A stretch of DNA of 64,000 nucleotides from Mycolicibacterium sp. CH28 (GCF_004745805.1 NZ_SRLQ01000003.1:62001-126000); one strand, 5' to 3'. Shown: positions 8,766 through 17,689, counted from the first letter of the stretch. A program made the numbers and translations. The notes: a model not told the origin generated them from the sequence alone.

Positions 8766-9278
8766 GTGTCAATCGCCAGCGACATCATCGGAACCCATTA
8801 CCGCTACCCGGATTACTACCTGGTCGGGCGCGAGAAGATCCGCGAGTACGCCCAGGCGATCCAGTCCGATGACCCGCTGCACTACAGCGAGGAAGCGGCC
8901 AAGGCCGCCGGCTACGCCGACGTGGTGGCTCCGCTGACGTTCATCGCGATCCCGGGACGTCAGGTACAGCTGGACATCTTCCGGAATTTCGACGTCGGCA
9001 TCAATCTGGCGCGCGTCATCCACCGCGACCAGAAGATCCGCTATCACCGGCCGATCGTTGCGGGTGACAAATTGTTCTTCGATTCGTGGCTGGATTCGGT
9101 CGTCGAATCGCACGGCACGGTGATCAGCGAATTGCGCAGTGAGGTCACCAACGAGGCGGGCGAGCCGGTGATGACGACCGTCGTGACGATGATCGGTGAA
9201 GCCGAGGGCGACGAGGAGACCAACGCTCAGGTGGCCGCGATCGCGGCCGCGGCGATGGGCCGGCAAACCCCGCGCTGA
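8766..9278 (+). CDS. MaoC/HadA-like dehydratase-family protein (UPF0336)
   Basis: 170 residues of the FAS1-DH/MaoC N-terminal family. It has the characteristic start [23 protein letters not shown], followed by the hot-dog segment [18 protein letters not shown]. Homologues HadA and HadC are the substrate-binding partners of the HadB catalytic subunit in the mycolic-acid FAS-II (3R)-hydroxyacyl-ACP dehydratase. M. tuberculosis Rv0504c is the orthologue by position. There is no catalytic Asp/His hydratase motif, so it would need a MaoC partner that is not in the window. It converges on the acyltransferase gene 9 bp downstream. Confidence 0.85.
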   Translation: MSIASDIIGTHYRYPDYYLVGREKIREYAQAIQSDDPLHYSEEAAKAAGYADVVAPLTFIAIPGRQVQLDIFRNFDVGINLARVIHRDQKIRYHRPIVAGDKLFFDSWLDSVVESHGTVISELRSEVTNEAGEPVMTTVVTMIGEAEGDEETNAQVAAIAAAAMGRQTPR

Positions 9279-9287
9279 GTCCCGGGC

Positions 9288-10352
9288 TCAGCCCAGGAAC
9301 ATGTTGCGACGTTTTGCCAGCAACTGATACAGCGTCGCCTGGATGGTTTCGCGGACCTGATCGGTGAGCTCGAAGGTGACCATCGGGTCGTCGGCCGCGG
9401 ACTCGTCGTAGTCGGCGGTCTCGATCGGGGTGCCGAATGCGATGTGCCACTTGGACGGTAGCGGCATCAGTCCGGCCGGACCGGCCAGCGGGAACAACGG
9501 CGTGATCGGGAAGTACGGCAAGCCGAGCACCCGCGCCAGCAGCTTGACGTCGGCGACCATCGGGTAGATCTCCTCCGATCCGACGATCGAGCACGGGATG
9601 ATCGGCGCCCCGGTCCGCAATGCCGCGGACACGAAACCGCCACGACCGAATCGCTGCAGCTTGTAGCGATCCCGGAAGTGCTTGCCCAACCCCTTGTAAC
9701 CCTCCGGGAAGACCGCCGTCAGCTCGCCACCGGCCAGCAACCGATGCGCGTCGATCGTGCAGGCCATGGTGTGGCCGGCCTTGCGTGCGATCGGGCCCAG
9801 CATCGGCATGTCGAACACCATGTCGGCGGCCAGCAACCGCAGATCCCGGTGGTCCGGATGGTGATCGTGGACGGCCACAGACAACATCAGACCGTCGAAC
9901 GGCAACGTCCCGGCGTGGTTGGCGACCACGAGGCCGGCACCGTCGCGCGGGAGATTCTCGATACCGCTGACCTCAACCCGGAACCAGTTCTGGAAAAAGA
10001 ACCGCAGCAAAGGCATAACGAGCGCGTCGTTGAATTGGGGATCGAAGCCGAATTCGTCGACCTGGTAGTCACCGGCGAGCCGCTTGCGGAGAAAATCGGC
10101 AACCGCCGAAATGCGTTGGGCGAGTTCGTTGGGAGTGTCATCACCGTGCGCGCTTCCGCTCGCGCCACGTCGCGCGTCGATCTCGCGGACGACGGCGGCG
10201 ATATCCTCCGCCGAGGCGCGGGTACCGGGGTCGGCCAGCAGCGAGGGATGCCGCCGAGCCGCCTCGGCGCGCAGCGCCGCGCGTCGAGCAGCCGAAGCCC
10301 GACTCGAATTAGAATGCAGCGGAATCACTTTCGCTTTTGATTCACCCGCCAC
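9288..10352 (-). CDS. Lysophospholipid acyltransferase-family protein (Rv0502-like)
   Basis: 354 residues. The PlsC-type acyltransferase core starts around residue 115, with the NHAGTLPFDG motif (His and Asp of the catalytic HX4D) and FPEGYKG as the glycerophosphate-binding motif. It would transfer acyl chains to a lysolipid or glycerol-phosphate acceptor at the membrane. The N-terminal ~90 residues are charged and poorly conserved. The start GTG follows a GGGGAGAAGG ribosome site. Its neighbour is an epimerase/dehydratase, the same pair as Rv0501-Rv0502 in M. tuberculosis. The acceptor is not deducible. Confidence 0.88.
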   Translation of the reverse strand: MAGESKAKVIPLHSNSSRASAARRAALRAEAARRHPSLLADPGTRASAEDIAAVVREIDARRGASGSAHGDDTPNELAQRISAVADFLRKRLAGDYQVDEFGFDPQFNDALVMPLLRFFFQNWFRVEVSGIENLPRDGAGLVVANHAGTLPFDGLMLSVAVHDHHPDHRDLRLLAADMVFDMPMLGPIARKAGHTMACTIDAHRLLAGGELTAVFPEGYKGLGKHFRDRYKLQRFGRGGFVSAALRTGAPIIPCSIVGSEEIYPMVADVKLLARVLGLPYFPITPLFPLAGPAGLMPLPSKWHIAFGTPIETADYDESAADDPMVTFELTDQVRETIQATLYQLLAKRRNMFLG

Positions 10353-10382
10353 GTCAATTACCTTCTCCCCGCCGTGGGCCCA

Positions 10383-11468
10383 TCAGCCGCCCCACCGCTG
10401 CGCGACGGCGACGGCGCGACCTTCCACCGAGCGTACCCACTTCGGATCGATGATCGGGGTCAAACCTCGACCGCGCACGTAGTCGTCGAATGCCTCCATC
10501 GTCGTCCATTTCGGCGCAAAGCCCAACTCGGTTCGCATTCTGGTGGTGTCCATGACCCGGCCGTAGCTCAGCCAATCCATCTGGTCGCGATTGAGTTCGG
10601 AACTCCTGGCCGCCTTTCGCAACGAATCCAGTGCCCATACCCCGAAACCGGGTACCGGAAACGCAATCCGGCCGGAACGCCGGATTGCTTGCGACATCAT
10701 GATGATCCCGTCGGCACCGATGTTGAATGTCCCGGACTTGCCCGCCATCGTGGCGCGCTCCAGCGCCCCGAGCGCGTCCTGTTCGTGCAGCAGTTGCAGT
10801 CGCGCGTCATGACCGAGCACCGTGGGCACCAGCGGGCCCGCCAGATACCGCGACAGCGCGGTATCCATCCCCGGGCCGATCATGTTGGCCAGCCGCAGGA
10901 TGGTGACCGCGATATCGGGCCTGCGTCGGCCCAGACCGCGCGCGTAACCCTCGATATCGATGCTGTCGCGGGCGAAGCCCTCCCGGGGTGGGCGGCGACT
11001 GCTGCTGTCCTCGGTGTAGACCACCGGATCGTGCGGGTGCGACCCGTAGACCTCGGAGGTCGACTTGAGGATCACCCGCCGCACCGACGGCGCCTTCTGA
11101 CAGGCCGCGAACAGCTGCATCGCGCCCATCACGTTGATTTCCTTCAACGTGGCACGACCGCCCGACCGCGGGGCGTACGAAGCCGCGGCGGCGTGCACCA
11201 CGGTGTCAACGTCCCCGTTGCGAATCACCTTGGCGATGAACGGATTCCGGATATCGGCACGGACGAACTCGGCCCGGCCCATCCGGCGCAGGAGATCCTT
11301 GCTCGGTGCGACGGCGTCGACGGCGATGACCTTGTTGATCAGCGGGTTCTGCGCCAGCCGCGCGGTCAGGTATCCACCCAGGAAGCGACAGGCACCGGTG
11401 ACGAGCACGATCCTGGGATAATGCGGAGCCCCTGAATCAGAGCCGATATCGGTACCGCCGGGATCCAT
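10383..11468 (-). CDS. NAD-dependent epimerase/dehydratase (GalE2-like, extended SDR)
   Basis: 361 residues. A Rossmann N-terminus reads RIVLVTGACRFLGGYL; the last part of the usual GxxGxxG is modified to ACRFLGG. FNIGADGII and VYTEDSSS-type SDR segments follow. The YxxxK catalytic pair is not obvious, so the activity may differ from true UDP-galactose 4-epimerase. M. tuberculosis galE2 (Rv0501) is the positional equivalent. I choose ATG at 11468 over GTG at 11474 because TAGGCT (11475-11480, minus strand) ends exactly 6 nt before it. Confidence 0.85.
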   Translation of the reverse strand: MDPGGTDIGSDSGAPHYPRIVLVTGACRFLGGYLTARLAQNPLINKVIAVDAVAPSKDLLRRMGRAEFVRADIRNPFIAKVIRNGDVDTVVHAAAASYAPRSGGRATLKEINVMGAMQLFAACQKAPSVRRVILKSTSEVYGSHPHDPVVYTEDSSSRRPPREGFARDSIDIEGYARGLGRRRPDIAVTILRLANMIGPGMDTALSRYLAGPLVPTVLGHDARLQLLHEQDALGALERATMAGKSGTFNIGADGIIMMSQAIRRSGRIAFPVPGFGVWALDSLRKAARSSELNRDQMDWLSYGRVMDTTRMRTELGFAPKWTTMEAFDDYVRGRGLTPIIDPKWVRSVEGRAVAVAQRWGG

Positions 11469-11474
11469 CCGCAC

Positions 11475-11480
11475 AGCCTA
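11475..11480 (-). promoter_or_regulatory. -10 hexamer TAGGCT deciding the epimerase start
   Basis: On the minus strand TAGGCT is followed by six bases and then ATG (11468). It touches the alternative GTG at 11474, which could therefore not lie in the transcript. Confidence 0.5.
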
Positions 11481-11512
11481 TCGGCCGGACCGAGGTCTGG
11501 CACGACGCGACG

Positions 11513-11545
11513 AGGCCGGGCCCGGAAACGTCCAGAGCCCGGCCT
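11513..11545 (-). terminator. GC-rich hairpin after the bS22 gene
   Basis: A 9-bp perfect stem (AGGCCGGGC 11513-11521 with GCCCGGCCT 11537-11545) and a 15-base loop begin 5 bases after the bS22 stop codon. There is no U-tract, as is common for mycobacterial intrinsic terminators. Confidence 0.6.
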
Positions 11546-11550
11546 AGCGG

Positions 11551-11652
11551 CTACTTGCCGAGTTTTCTGCGCTGGACCCGGGTACGACGCAGCAGCTTGC
11601 GGTGCTTCTTCTTCGACATGCGCTTACGCCGCTTCTTGATGACTGAACCCAT
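11551..11652 (-). CDS. 30S ribosomal protein bS22 / AURKAIP1-COX24-like miniprotein
   Basis: A 33-residue, extremely basic protein beginning [20 protein letters not shown] and ending [12 protein letters not shown]. It matches the very short mycobacterial ribosomal protein bS22 (Rv0500B in M. tuberculosis), first recognised in ribosome structures near the decoding region of the small subunit. The gene lies between the helix-turn-helix regulator gene and the epimerase gene and is bracketed by two hairpins, which suggests it is expressed as its own unit. Confidence 0.9.
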
Positions 11653-11679
11653 GAATTCCGCTACCTAAGTCCTCGCAGT

Positions 11680-11697
11680 GCCCGCATCAGCGCGGGC
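11680..11697 (-). terminator. Short hairpin between regulator gene and bS22
   Basis: GCCCGC (11680-11685) pairs with GCGGGC (11692-11697) around a six-base loop, about 30 bases upstream of the bS22 start and 70 bases past the upstream gene's stop. It may end the upstream transcript or form part of the bS22 leader. Confidence 0.3.
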
Positions 11698-11768
11698 TTC
11701 CTAGTGTCTGGCACACCTTACCTAAGCAGACACCTGGAACGGAAAACGGCCTGCAATCGACGGGTTCG

Positions 11769-12032
11769 TTAACCCGCGTCGAAGTAGGACGTCTCCAGTA
11801 GATCGTGGACAGCCTTGGCGTGCACCCGGAACGAGCGCCCAACCCGGACGGCAGGCAGCTCTCCGTTGTGCACCAGCCGGTAGACCGTCATCTTGCTGAC
11901 ACGCATCAGCGCAGCCACTTCGGCGACGGTGAGAAATTGAGCTCTGGCGGTTGGCGCAGCGTCGGCGCCACCGGCATCGCGCGCCGATTTCCCAGCCGAA
12001 TCCCGCGCCGATGGCCCGTTCATAGACGTCAT
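11769..12032 (-). CDS. Excisionase/MerR-type helix-turn-helix DNA-binding protein (BldC-like)
   Basis: 87 residues. A ~30-residue polar N-terminus precedes a winged helix-turn-helix of the excisionase family (FLTVAEVAALMRVSKMTVYR), then the wing LPAVRVGRSFRVHAKAVHDL. It is the positional equivalent of M. tuberculosis Rv0500A and resembles the small developmental regulator BldC of Streptomyces. There is no phage context, so it is a chromosomal regulator and not an excisionase. Its targets are unknown. It is followed by the bS22 gene. Confidence 0.85.
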   Translation of the reverse strand: MTSMNGPSARDSAGKSARDAGGADAAPTARAQFLTVAEVAALMRVSKMTVYRLVHNGELPAVRVGRSFRVHAKAVHDLLETSYFDAG

Positions 12033-12171
12033 CGCAACCCAATCCGTCAGGCACGGGCAGTTCCAGCGGCTTCCCCACCGCTGGCACCCAGCCGTGCATA
12101 CACGAGGAGAATAGCGTGGCCAATGGGGTTACTGCGACGGGTGTGGGTCAATCCATCAGAAATTCCTCGAA

Positions 12172-13035
12172 CTACTCTGATGTAATTCCTAGCTGCTCAG
12201 AGCGTGTTTTGGCGGCGTCGACGGCCGCGGCGACCGCGGACCGCACCCCTCCCCGTTCGAGTTCCCGCAGGCCAGCAGCGGTGGTACCGCCCGGGGAGGT
12301 CACCATCGCCCGCAGCCGGGCCGGCGAAGTATCCAGGCCGATGTCGGTAGCCGCCGCACGCTGGTTATCGAGCCGGTCCAACAACATCGCCGCCGATCCG
12401 GCCATGGTCTGCACCGCCAGATCGGTTGCGACCGCCCTGGAGAGCCCGCTGGCGACGGCCGCATCGACCAACGCCTCGACGAATAGGAAGAAGTACGCGG
12501 GTCCCGAACCCGACACCGCGGTGACGGCGTCGAGCTGGCTTTCCGGAACGGTCAGCACGTCACCGACGCACTGGAAGAGCTCCGAGACGTCGGAGAGCTG
12601 CTCGGCCGTGGCGAATCGTCCCGCGGCTAGGGCGCTGACACCGGCACCGACGAGCGCTGGGGCGTTGGGCATCACCCGGATCACCGGCGAGCCCGCGGGC
12701 AGCCGGGACTCGTAGAAGCCGATCGTCACACCCGCGACGACGGTCACGAAGACCTGCTCGACGGTGTCGGTCTCGGCCCTGGCGGCCACCTCGGCGATCG
12801 CGGCGACCACGCTGTCGGCGTCGGCCGGCTTCACCGCGACGATCACGAAACCGGCGGTCTCCGCAGCCTCGGCGACCGTCGCGACCCGCACGGAGTACTT
12901 GTCCGCGAGGTATCGGGCGCGCTCCGGCATCCGCTCGGAGACCACCAGGTCCTTGACTTGTCGGCCCGCCCGAAGCAATCCCGCAAGGATCGCCTCGCCC
13001 ATGCTGCCGCCACCAATGATCGCGATTCTGGCCAT
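12172..13035 (-). CDS. proC: Pyrroline-5-carboxylate reductase
   Basis: 287 residues. ProC reduces 1-pyrroline-5-carboxylate to L-proline with NAD(P)H. The N-terminal Rossmann motif is IAIIGGGSMGEAIL. The C-terminal dimerisation/active-site domain contains AVSGSGPAYFFLFVEALVDA and MVTSPGGTTAAGL, the family signature. The ATG at 13035 is supported by TAGGGT (13043-13048) ending 7 nt upstream, suggesting a leaderless message. It is separated by 30 bp from the thioesterase gene upstream. Confidence 0.96.
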   Translation of the reverse strand: MARIAIIGGGSMGEAILAGLLRAGRQVKDLVVSERMPERARYLADKYSVRVATVAEAAETAGFVIVAVKPADADSVVAAIAEVAARAETDTVEQVFVTVVAGVTIGFYESRLPAGSPVIRVMPNAPALVGAGVSALAAGRFATAEQLSDVSELFQCVGDVLTVPESQLDAVTAVSGSGPAYFFLFVEALVDAAVASGLSRAVATDLAVQTMAGSAAMLLDRLDNQRAAATDIGLDTSPARLRAMVTSPGGTTAAGLRELERGGVRSAVAAAVDAAKTRSEQLGITSE

Positions 13036-13042
13036 TCCCGAG

Positions 13043-13048
13043 ACCCTA
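13043..13048 (-). promoter_or_regulatory. -10 hexamer TAGGGT before proC
   Basis: On the minus strand TAGGGT is followed by seven bases and the proC ATG, placing the predicted transcript start at the start codon. It lies in the 30-bp gap after the thioesterase gene, so proC may have its own promoter. Confidence 0.5.
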
Positions 13049-13065
13049 GCGGCACCAGCGAGGGT

Positions 13066-13893
13066 CTACTGGGCAGGCACCAACGCCAGCTGGCGTGTCT
13101 GGACGATGATCCGCCCGGCGCTGTCGACGACGGTGTGGTCCTCGTCGAACCAGTCCTGCCCGATCTGCGTCGTCGTGCACATCACCCGCAGCCACCCGTC
13201 GGTCGGCAGGCCACGCAGATAGGCAGTCATCTGCACCGTCGGGGCCCAACCGCGGCGGCCCACCGCGTAGCAGACCGGCAGGGAGATATCGCCGCACATC
13301 AACGCGAACAAGACGTCCACCGGCCCGACCTTGGGCTGCACCCAGATCTTGAACACCGGGGAGCCGGACTCGGTGAGAGCCTCGGTGAGCTCCGGGCGGA
13401 TATCGCATCCGCGGGCCAGATGATTGATCTCGGCCGCGGGGTGGCCCGGCCCGATCGGCTGCACATGGGCCGGGGGTTCCACACTCATCACTGCGGTGAC
13501 CGGATTGGCCGACAGCAGCGGCGCTGCGCGGTGTTCCGGTTCCCCGAGGGTCACCACCGCACGCACGCAGGTGCGTTCGCCCTGGGCAAGCTCGACGTCG
13601 ACCAGCCCGATCCGGCGGCCCCGCTTGCGGACGACTGTGACCAACTGCACCGGCCCCGGATCGGGCGCGGACAGGAAATCCGCCGACACGGCGATGGGTT
13701 CGAAGTCCGTGCCGCGCCGGTCGGCCGCCGACGCACCGGTCCCGCCGTACGCCTCGCGGGCCGCCTTGGCGCACAGCGCCAGCATCACACCGCCGTGCAC
13801 CTTCGGCCCAATTGTCCAGTGCTCGTTGAGGTTTCCGTCAAATCGGTCGTCACGCGGGTGCAACACCATGACATCAGCGAAGCGCGGGTGCAT
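13066..13893 (-). CDS. Acyl-CoA thioesterase-like protein (TesB/double hot-dog)
   Basis: 275 residues. It has the double hot-dog layout of TesB-type thioesterases: N-terminal NEHWTIGPKVHGGVMLAL with the conserved HGG turn, and a C-terminal hot-dog with TVQMTAYLRGLPTDGWLRV. M. tuberculosis Rv0499 is the positional equivalent. It would hydrolyse acyl-CoA in the cytoplasm, but chain preference cannot be read. The gene lies 27 bp after the sugar isomerase-like gene and 30 bp before proC on the same strand. Confidence 0.75.
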   Translation of the reverse strand: MHPRFADVMVLHPRDDRFDGNLNEHWTIGPKVHGGVMLALCAKAAREAYGGTGASAADRRGTDFEPIAVSADFLSAPDPGPVQLVTVVRKRGRRIGLVDVELAQGERTCVRAVVTLGEPEHRAAPLLSANPVTAVMSVEPPAHVQPIGPGHPAAEINHLARGCDIRPELTEALTESGSPVFKIWVQPKVGPVDVLFALMCGDISLPVCYAVGRRGWAPTVQMTAYLRGLPTDGWLRVMCTTTQIGQDWFDEDHTVVDSAGRIIVQTRQLALVPAQ

Positions 13894-13920
13894 TGAGGCC
13901 CTTCTACTCAGCCGCGGCGC

Positions 13921-14766
13921 TCACCGCAGCAGATGGGTACGCGCGAACTGGAGAGACTCGGCCAGCAGCGCCTCCCGCTCGGCCTTGGTGCGCGCCCCGG
14001 AGGTGGTCACTTCCAGGATCACGTGCCCGGCGAAATCGCTTCCGGCCAGCATCTGACACACCTCGACGGTGGGCTGGCTGCCATGCCCGGGCACCAGATG
14101 TTCGTCGGTCGCCGCGCCGCTGCCGTCGCACAGATGCAGGTGCACCAGCCCCTCGCCCATCCGGCGGGCCATCTCGAGTGCATCGGTGCCGGCCGTGGCC
14201 GTATGCGACAGGTCCAGCGTGTAGTGGGCGTGGTTGCCGTCGAGCGGGTCGTAGGACGGCGCGAACGCCGAGATGCCCGCCCCGGGATGGCCGCCGCGTT
14301 TGCGCATCCGTTCGATCGAGGGCTGACCGGAGCCGAAGAAGCGGTCGGCGCGGAACGGGAACATGTTCTCCACCGCGACCAACACGTCGCTGCGGACTTC
14401 GAGTTCGGCCACCTGCTCGCTGAAGCCGTCGGCATACCGCCGCTGCCACCGGAACGGCGGGTGCACCACGACGGTCTGCGCGCCGAGCCGCTCAGCGGCC
14501 TGCACGCTGCGCGTCAGCTTCGGGATGGGGTTGGCACCCCAGACCCGCTGCGAGATCAGCAGACAGGGCGCGTGGACGGACAGCACGGGCATGTTGTAGC
14601 GGCGGGACAGCTTGGCAATCGCGCCGATGTCCTGGCTGACCGTCTCGGCCCACACCATCAACTCGACACCGTCGTAACCCAGTTCGGCCGCGTACTCGAA
14701 AGCCGCCTCGGTCCTTAGGGGATAGACCGAGGCCGTCGACAGACCGACCTTGATGGCTGGGCGCAC
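13921..14766 (-). CDS. Sugar phosphate isomerase/epimerase-like TIM barrel
   Basis: 281 residues of the AP-endonuclease-2/xylose-isomerase-like barrel family. It starts IKVGLSTASVYPLRTEAAF and carries metal-ligand segments typical of the fold: ELGYDGVELMV, VAVENMF, LDLSHTATAGTD, LVHLHLCDGSG and VILEVTTS. Such proteins use divalent metals to isomerise or epimerise keto-sugars or cleave C-C bonds. The GTG at 14766 lies 8 bases after the upstream membrane gene, forming a ppx-membrane protein-isomerase run as in Rv0496-Rv0498. The substrate is unknown. Confidence 0.82.
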   Translation of the reverse strand: MRPAIKVGLSTASVYPLRTEAAFEYAAELGYDGVELMVWAETVSQDIGAIAKLSRRYNMPVLSVHAPCLLISQRVWGANPIPKLTRSVQAAERLGAQTVVVHPPFRWQRRYADGFSEQVAELEVRSDVLVAVENMFPFRADRFFGSGQPSIERMRKRGGHPGAGISAFAPSYDPLDGNHAHYTLDLSHTATAGTDALEMARRMGEGLVHLHLCDGSGAATDEHLVPGHGSQPTVEVCQMLAGSDFAGHVILEVTTSGARTKAEREALLAESLQFARTHLLR

Positions 14767-14773
14767 TGATCGA

Positions 14774-15763
14774 TCAGGTCGACTGCAGCAGCGCCAACGG
14801 TCCGAGCGTGACCAGCGCCCCGACCGCCACCGCGATCAGCGTGCTGGCGATGTCCTCGGTTTTGCGCACGAGCCGGACTGCGACCACGAGGCCCAGAATA
14901 ACCAGCACCGACAGCACCAGCGCGACAATGTTGTTCCACCGCCACAGCTGGTCGAAAGCGACGAACAACCCGGCGCCGAACACCACGGCAAGGATCGACT
15001 GCCCCACCACCAGCAGCCCGCGCCACAGTGCGGTGAGCTTGCCCTCGCGGGGCGCCTGCGCCTCGGCCGACACGCCGGTGTCCACCGACTCGCCCTCGTC
15101 GTCGACAACACCGCGGCGGGCGAGATCGTCGGCCACCGTCTGGCCACCGAACAAGGTGCCGCCCGAGGACTTCAGATACGACTGCAACTCGACGGCCTCG
15201 TCGACGTGCTCCTCGGCCGCCGATTCCAGACTAGGGGCCGACTCATCGACCGGGTCGAACGTCATCTGCTCGGCGTCGGAAGCCGACCCGCCGCCGGTGG
15301 TCTGCGGCTCGGGTCTGCGCCGGGGCCGCGGGTCATGGCTGCGTTCGGGGCCACTTTCGCGCCGCGGGAGGGGGCTGTCGGAACGGGATGGCGGTGCGTC
15401 GAAGGGCCGTTCCGGGGTCTCGTCCTCGGTCACCGGGGACGCACTGGCCGCGCCGTTGGTGGCGGGCGATCCCTGCGGCTCATCCACCACGGCGTCCTCA
15501 GCCACGCCGTCTTGGGTGTCGCCGGCTTGGATCTCCTCGACGTCACGAACGACGGGGATCGCACCAGTGCGCATGACCGGAATCTCACCGGTGCGCACGA
15601 TCGGGATCTCACCGGTCAGTTCGGCGACGGTTACCGAGTCGCTGTTGCCGCGCCGACGCCGGCGACGCCCGCCGACCGGCGGCGAACCGATCGTGCCGTT
15701 CTTGGCGAGCAACTCAGCCACCGAGATCGGCCGGCTGTTCTCACTGTCATCTGGTGCAGTCAT
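14774..15763 (-). CDS. Membrane protein with long cytosolic Ser/Arg-rich N-terminus (Rv0497-like)
   Basis: 329 residues. About 230 hydrophilic residues precede a C-terminal membrane domain with four hydrophobic helices. The N-terminus includes an R-rich stretch ([10 protein letters not shown], residues 31-40). Three tandem copies of an octapeptide close to TGEIPVVR follow at residues 50-73. The long charged region looks disordered and could bind partners at the inner membrane. The ATG overlaps the ppx stop codon as ATGA, so translation is coupled. M. tuberculosis Rv0497 is equivalent; its function is unknown. Confidence 0.8.
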   Translation of the reverse strand: MTAPDDSENSRPISVAELLAKNGTIGSPPVGGRRRRRRGNSDSVTVAELTGEIPIVRTGEIPVMRTGAIPVVRDVEEIQAGDTQDGVAEDAVVDEPQGSPATNGAASASPVTEDETPERPFDAPPSRSDSPLPRRESGPERSHDPRPRRRPEPQTTGGGSASDAEQMTFDPVDESAPSLESAAEEHVDEAVELQSYLKSSGGTLFGGQTVADDLARRGVVDDEGESVDTGVSAEAQAPREGKLTALWRGLLVVGQSILAVVFGAGLFVAFDQLWRWNNIVALVLSVLVILGLVVAVRLVRKTEDIASTLIAVAVGALVTLGPLALLQST

Positions 15764-16776
15764 CGTCTGCCTCTCGATCGGGTGCCGGTCGACCGATCAA
15801 AATCCGGGCTTCCAGCATCCCCCACCGCCGTCTCCACCAACGCCGTTCCGTCGGCCTCGCTATCGAGTCGGCGCAGGATAATGCCCTCACGCAAAGCCCA
15901 CGGACAGATGTCAACCGATTCCAATGACAGTGCTCGCATGCTTGCCTCCGCCACCAGAGCACCGGCCACGATCTGCGGCGCCCGCTCGGCGCTGACTCCT
16001 TCCAACTCGGCACGATCAGCCGTGGTCATCCTAGAGATGAAAGATATGAGTTGCCGCAGACCGTTTGCCGTCAGCGTTCGCTTAACCCTCGGCCCGGCGC
16101 CGGAGGGGGCCGCTCCGGTCAGCCGCGCGAGCGACCGGAACGTCTTGGAGGTGGCCACCGCCAGGTCGGGAGCCCCGGCCTTGAGGACGGCCGCACTTGC
16201 TTCGGCGACCTCGTTGTCGAGCCAGTCGCGCAGCATGGCGACCCGGCGCCGGCCCGGTGGATCGTCGGGCAACCATTCGCGGGTGAGCCGGCCCGCACCC
16301 AGCGGCAGCGACAGCGCGACCTCTGGCGCCTCGTCGACACCGTTCGACAGCTCCAGTGAACCGCCGCCGATATCGAGGTTGATGATCCGGCCGGCGCTCC
16401 AGCCGTACCAGCGCCGCACCGCCAAAAACGTCAGTCGCGACTCGTTGGCACCGGACAGGACCTGCAGGTTCACCCCGGTTTCGGCCAGCACCCGGGCCAG
16501 CACGTCCTCGGAGTTCTTCGCGTCGCGCACCGCGGACGTGGCGAATGCCATCAGGTCGGCGCAGCCGGAGCTGGCGGCGATCTTGGCGAACTCGTCGACG
16601 GTCTCGATCAGGGTGTCGGCACCGCGGCGGGTGAGCTTGCCGGAGTCGTCGATGGCTTCGGCGAGCCGCAGCGCGGCTTTGGTCGAGCTCATCGGAGTCG
16701 GGTGGCCGCCGCGGTGTGCATCGACCACCAGCAGATGAACCGTATTGCTGCCCACGTCAAGCACGCCTAGTCGCAC
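15760..16776 (-). CDS. ppx: Exopolyphosphatase / guanosine pentaphosphatase family (Ppx1)
   Basis: 338 residues of the Ppx/GppA actin-like ATPase fold. It has the N-terminal phosphate loop LGVLDVGSNTVHLLV, AFATSAVRDAKN and the second phosphate loop IINLDIGGGSLEL. It would remove terminal phosphates from polyphosphate and possibly pppGpp. At this length it is the short, Rv0496-type enzyme lacking C-terminal HD domains. The GTG at 16776 is chosen over an upstream start because the family begins with the LGVLDVGSN strand and TAGTTT (16784-16789) ends 7 nt before it. A ppk2 lies 32 kb away in this window. Confidence 0.92.
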   Translation of the reverse strand: MRLGVLDVGSNTVHLLVVDAHRGGHPTPMSSTKAALRLAEAIDDSGKLTRRGADTLIETVDEFAKIAASSGCADLMAFATSAVRDAKNSEDVLARVLAETGVNLQVLSGANESRLTFLAVRRWYGWSAGRIINLDIGGGSLELSNGVDEAPEVALSLPLGAGRLTREWLPDDPPGRRRVAMLRDWLDNEVAEASAAVLKAGAPDLAVATSKTFRSLARLTGAAPSGAGPRVKRTLTANGLRQLISFISRMTTADRAELEGVSAERAPQIVAGALVAEASMRALSLESVDICPWALREGIILRRLDSEADGTALVETAVGDAGSPDFDRSTGTRSRGRR

Positions 16777-16783
16777 GTCGTTA

Positions 16784-16789
16784 AAACTA
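16784..16789 (-). promoter_or_regulatory. -10 hexamer TAGTTT before ppx
   Basis: TAGTTT on the minus strand ends 7 nt upstream of the GTG at 16776, consistent with a leaderless ppx transcript and with rejecting the longer open frame that would overlap the divergent gene. Confidence 0.5.
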
Positions 16790-16899
16790 GCGTGACACGC
16801 GTGCACTCCGTACCGGAGTGCACCGGAGCGCGCCATCCGCCGCCTCACGAGGGGTTGACACGGCGCCAAAGTCATCAGGAAGGCGGCGCGGATGTGCAT

Positions 16900-16905
16900 T
16901 ACGGT
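16900..16905 (+). promoter_or_regulatory. -10 hexamer TACGGT deciding the Rv0495c-like start
   Basis: TACGGT ends 7 nt before GTG 16913. It lies inside the longer open frame from ATG 16892, so the upstream ATG would sit ahead of the predicted transcript start. Confidence 0.45.
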
Positions 16906-16912
16906 TGCCCCT

Positions 16913-17689
16913 GTGACGCATGAGCACCCCGGCGAAGTCGAACTGGACTTTCCTCGTGAGTGGGTGGAGTTCTACGACCCGGACAATCCCGAGCATCTGA
17001 TCGCCGCGGACCTGACCTGGCTGCTGTCGAACTGGACGTGCGTGTTCGGAACACCGGCGTGCAAGGGCACCGTCGAGGGCCGTCCGGACGACGGCTGCTG
17101 CTCACACGGAGCGTTTCTGTCCGACGACGACGACCGGGCTCACCTCGACGACGCGGTCAAGACGCTCACCGATGCCGACTGGCAGTTCCGGGACAAGGGC
17201 CTGGGCAACAAGGGCTATCTCGAGATGGACGAGTACGACGACAAGCCCAGCCTGCGCACCCGCAAGTACAAGGGCGCCTGCATCTTTCTGAACCGGCCCG
17301 GGTTCCCGGGCGGCATCGGCTGCGCGCTGCACACCAAAGCGCTCCAGCTCGGGGTCGAGCCGTTGACGATGAAACCCGAGGTGTGCTGGCAGCTGCCGAT
17401 CCGGCGCAGCCAGGAGTGGATCACCCGGCCCGACGGCACCGAGATCCTCAAGACGACGATCACCGAATACGACCGGCGCGGCTGGGGTGAGGGCGGGGCG
17501 GACCTGCACTGGTACTGCACGGGAGATCCGGCGGCCCACGTCGGCGCCAAGCAGGTCTGGCAGTCCTACGCCCCGGAGCTGACCGAGTTGCTCGGCGAGA
17601 AGGCGTACTCGGAACTGGCCGCCATGTGCCGGCGGCGCGGCGGCTTCCCGCTGATCGCCGTGCACCCGGCCACCCGCGCCGCGCAGTAG
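16913..17689 (+). CDS. Cysteine-rich conserved protein (Rv0495c-like)
   Basis: 258 residues from GTG 16913 (265 from ATG 16892). Conserved cysteines occur in [45 protein letters not shown] and WYCTGDP. This pattern resembles the DUF3109/YkgJ-like families thought to bind metal or Fe-S clusters, and the CCxHG segment is especially typical. No membrane segment or signal peptide is present. M. tuberculosis Rv0495c is the positional equivalent. It is divergent from ppx. A metal-binding role is inference from cysteine spacing only. Confidence 0.85.
   Translation: MTHEHPGEVELDFPREWVEFYDPDNPEHLIAADLTWLLSNWTCVFGTPACKGTVEGRPDDGCCSHGAFLSDDDDRAHLDDAVKTLTDADWQFRDKGLGNKGYLEMDEYDDKPSLRTRKYKGACIFLNRPGFPGGIGCALHTKALQLGVEPLTMKPEVCWQLPIRRSQEWITRPDGTEILKTTITEYDRRGWGEGGADLHWYCTGDPAAHVGAKQVWQSYAPELTELLGEKAYSELAAMCRRRGGFPLIAVHPATRAAQ

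Noticed and set aside
7774..8772. Long minus-strand extension of the glutaredoxin-like gene
   Set aside because: It runs antisense through the HAD phosphatase gene and has no conserved content before the thioredoxin-fold start.
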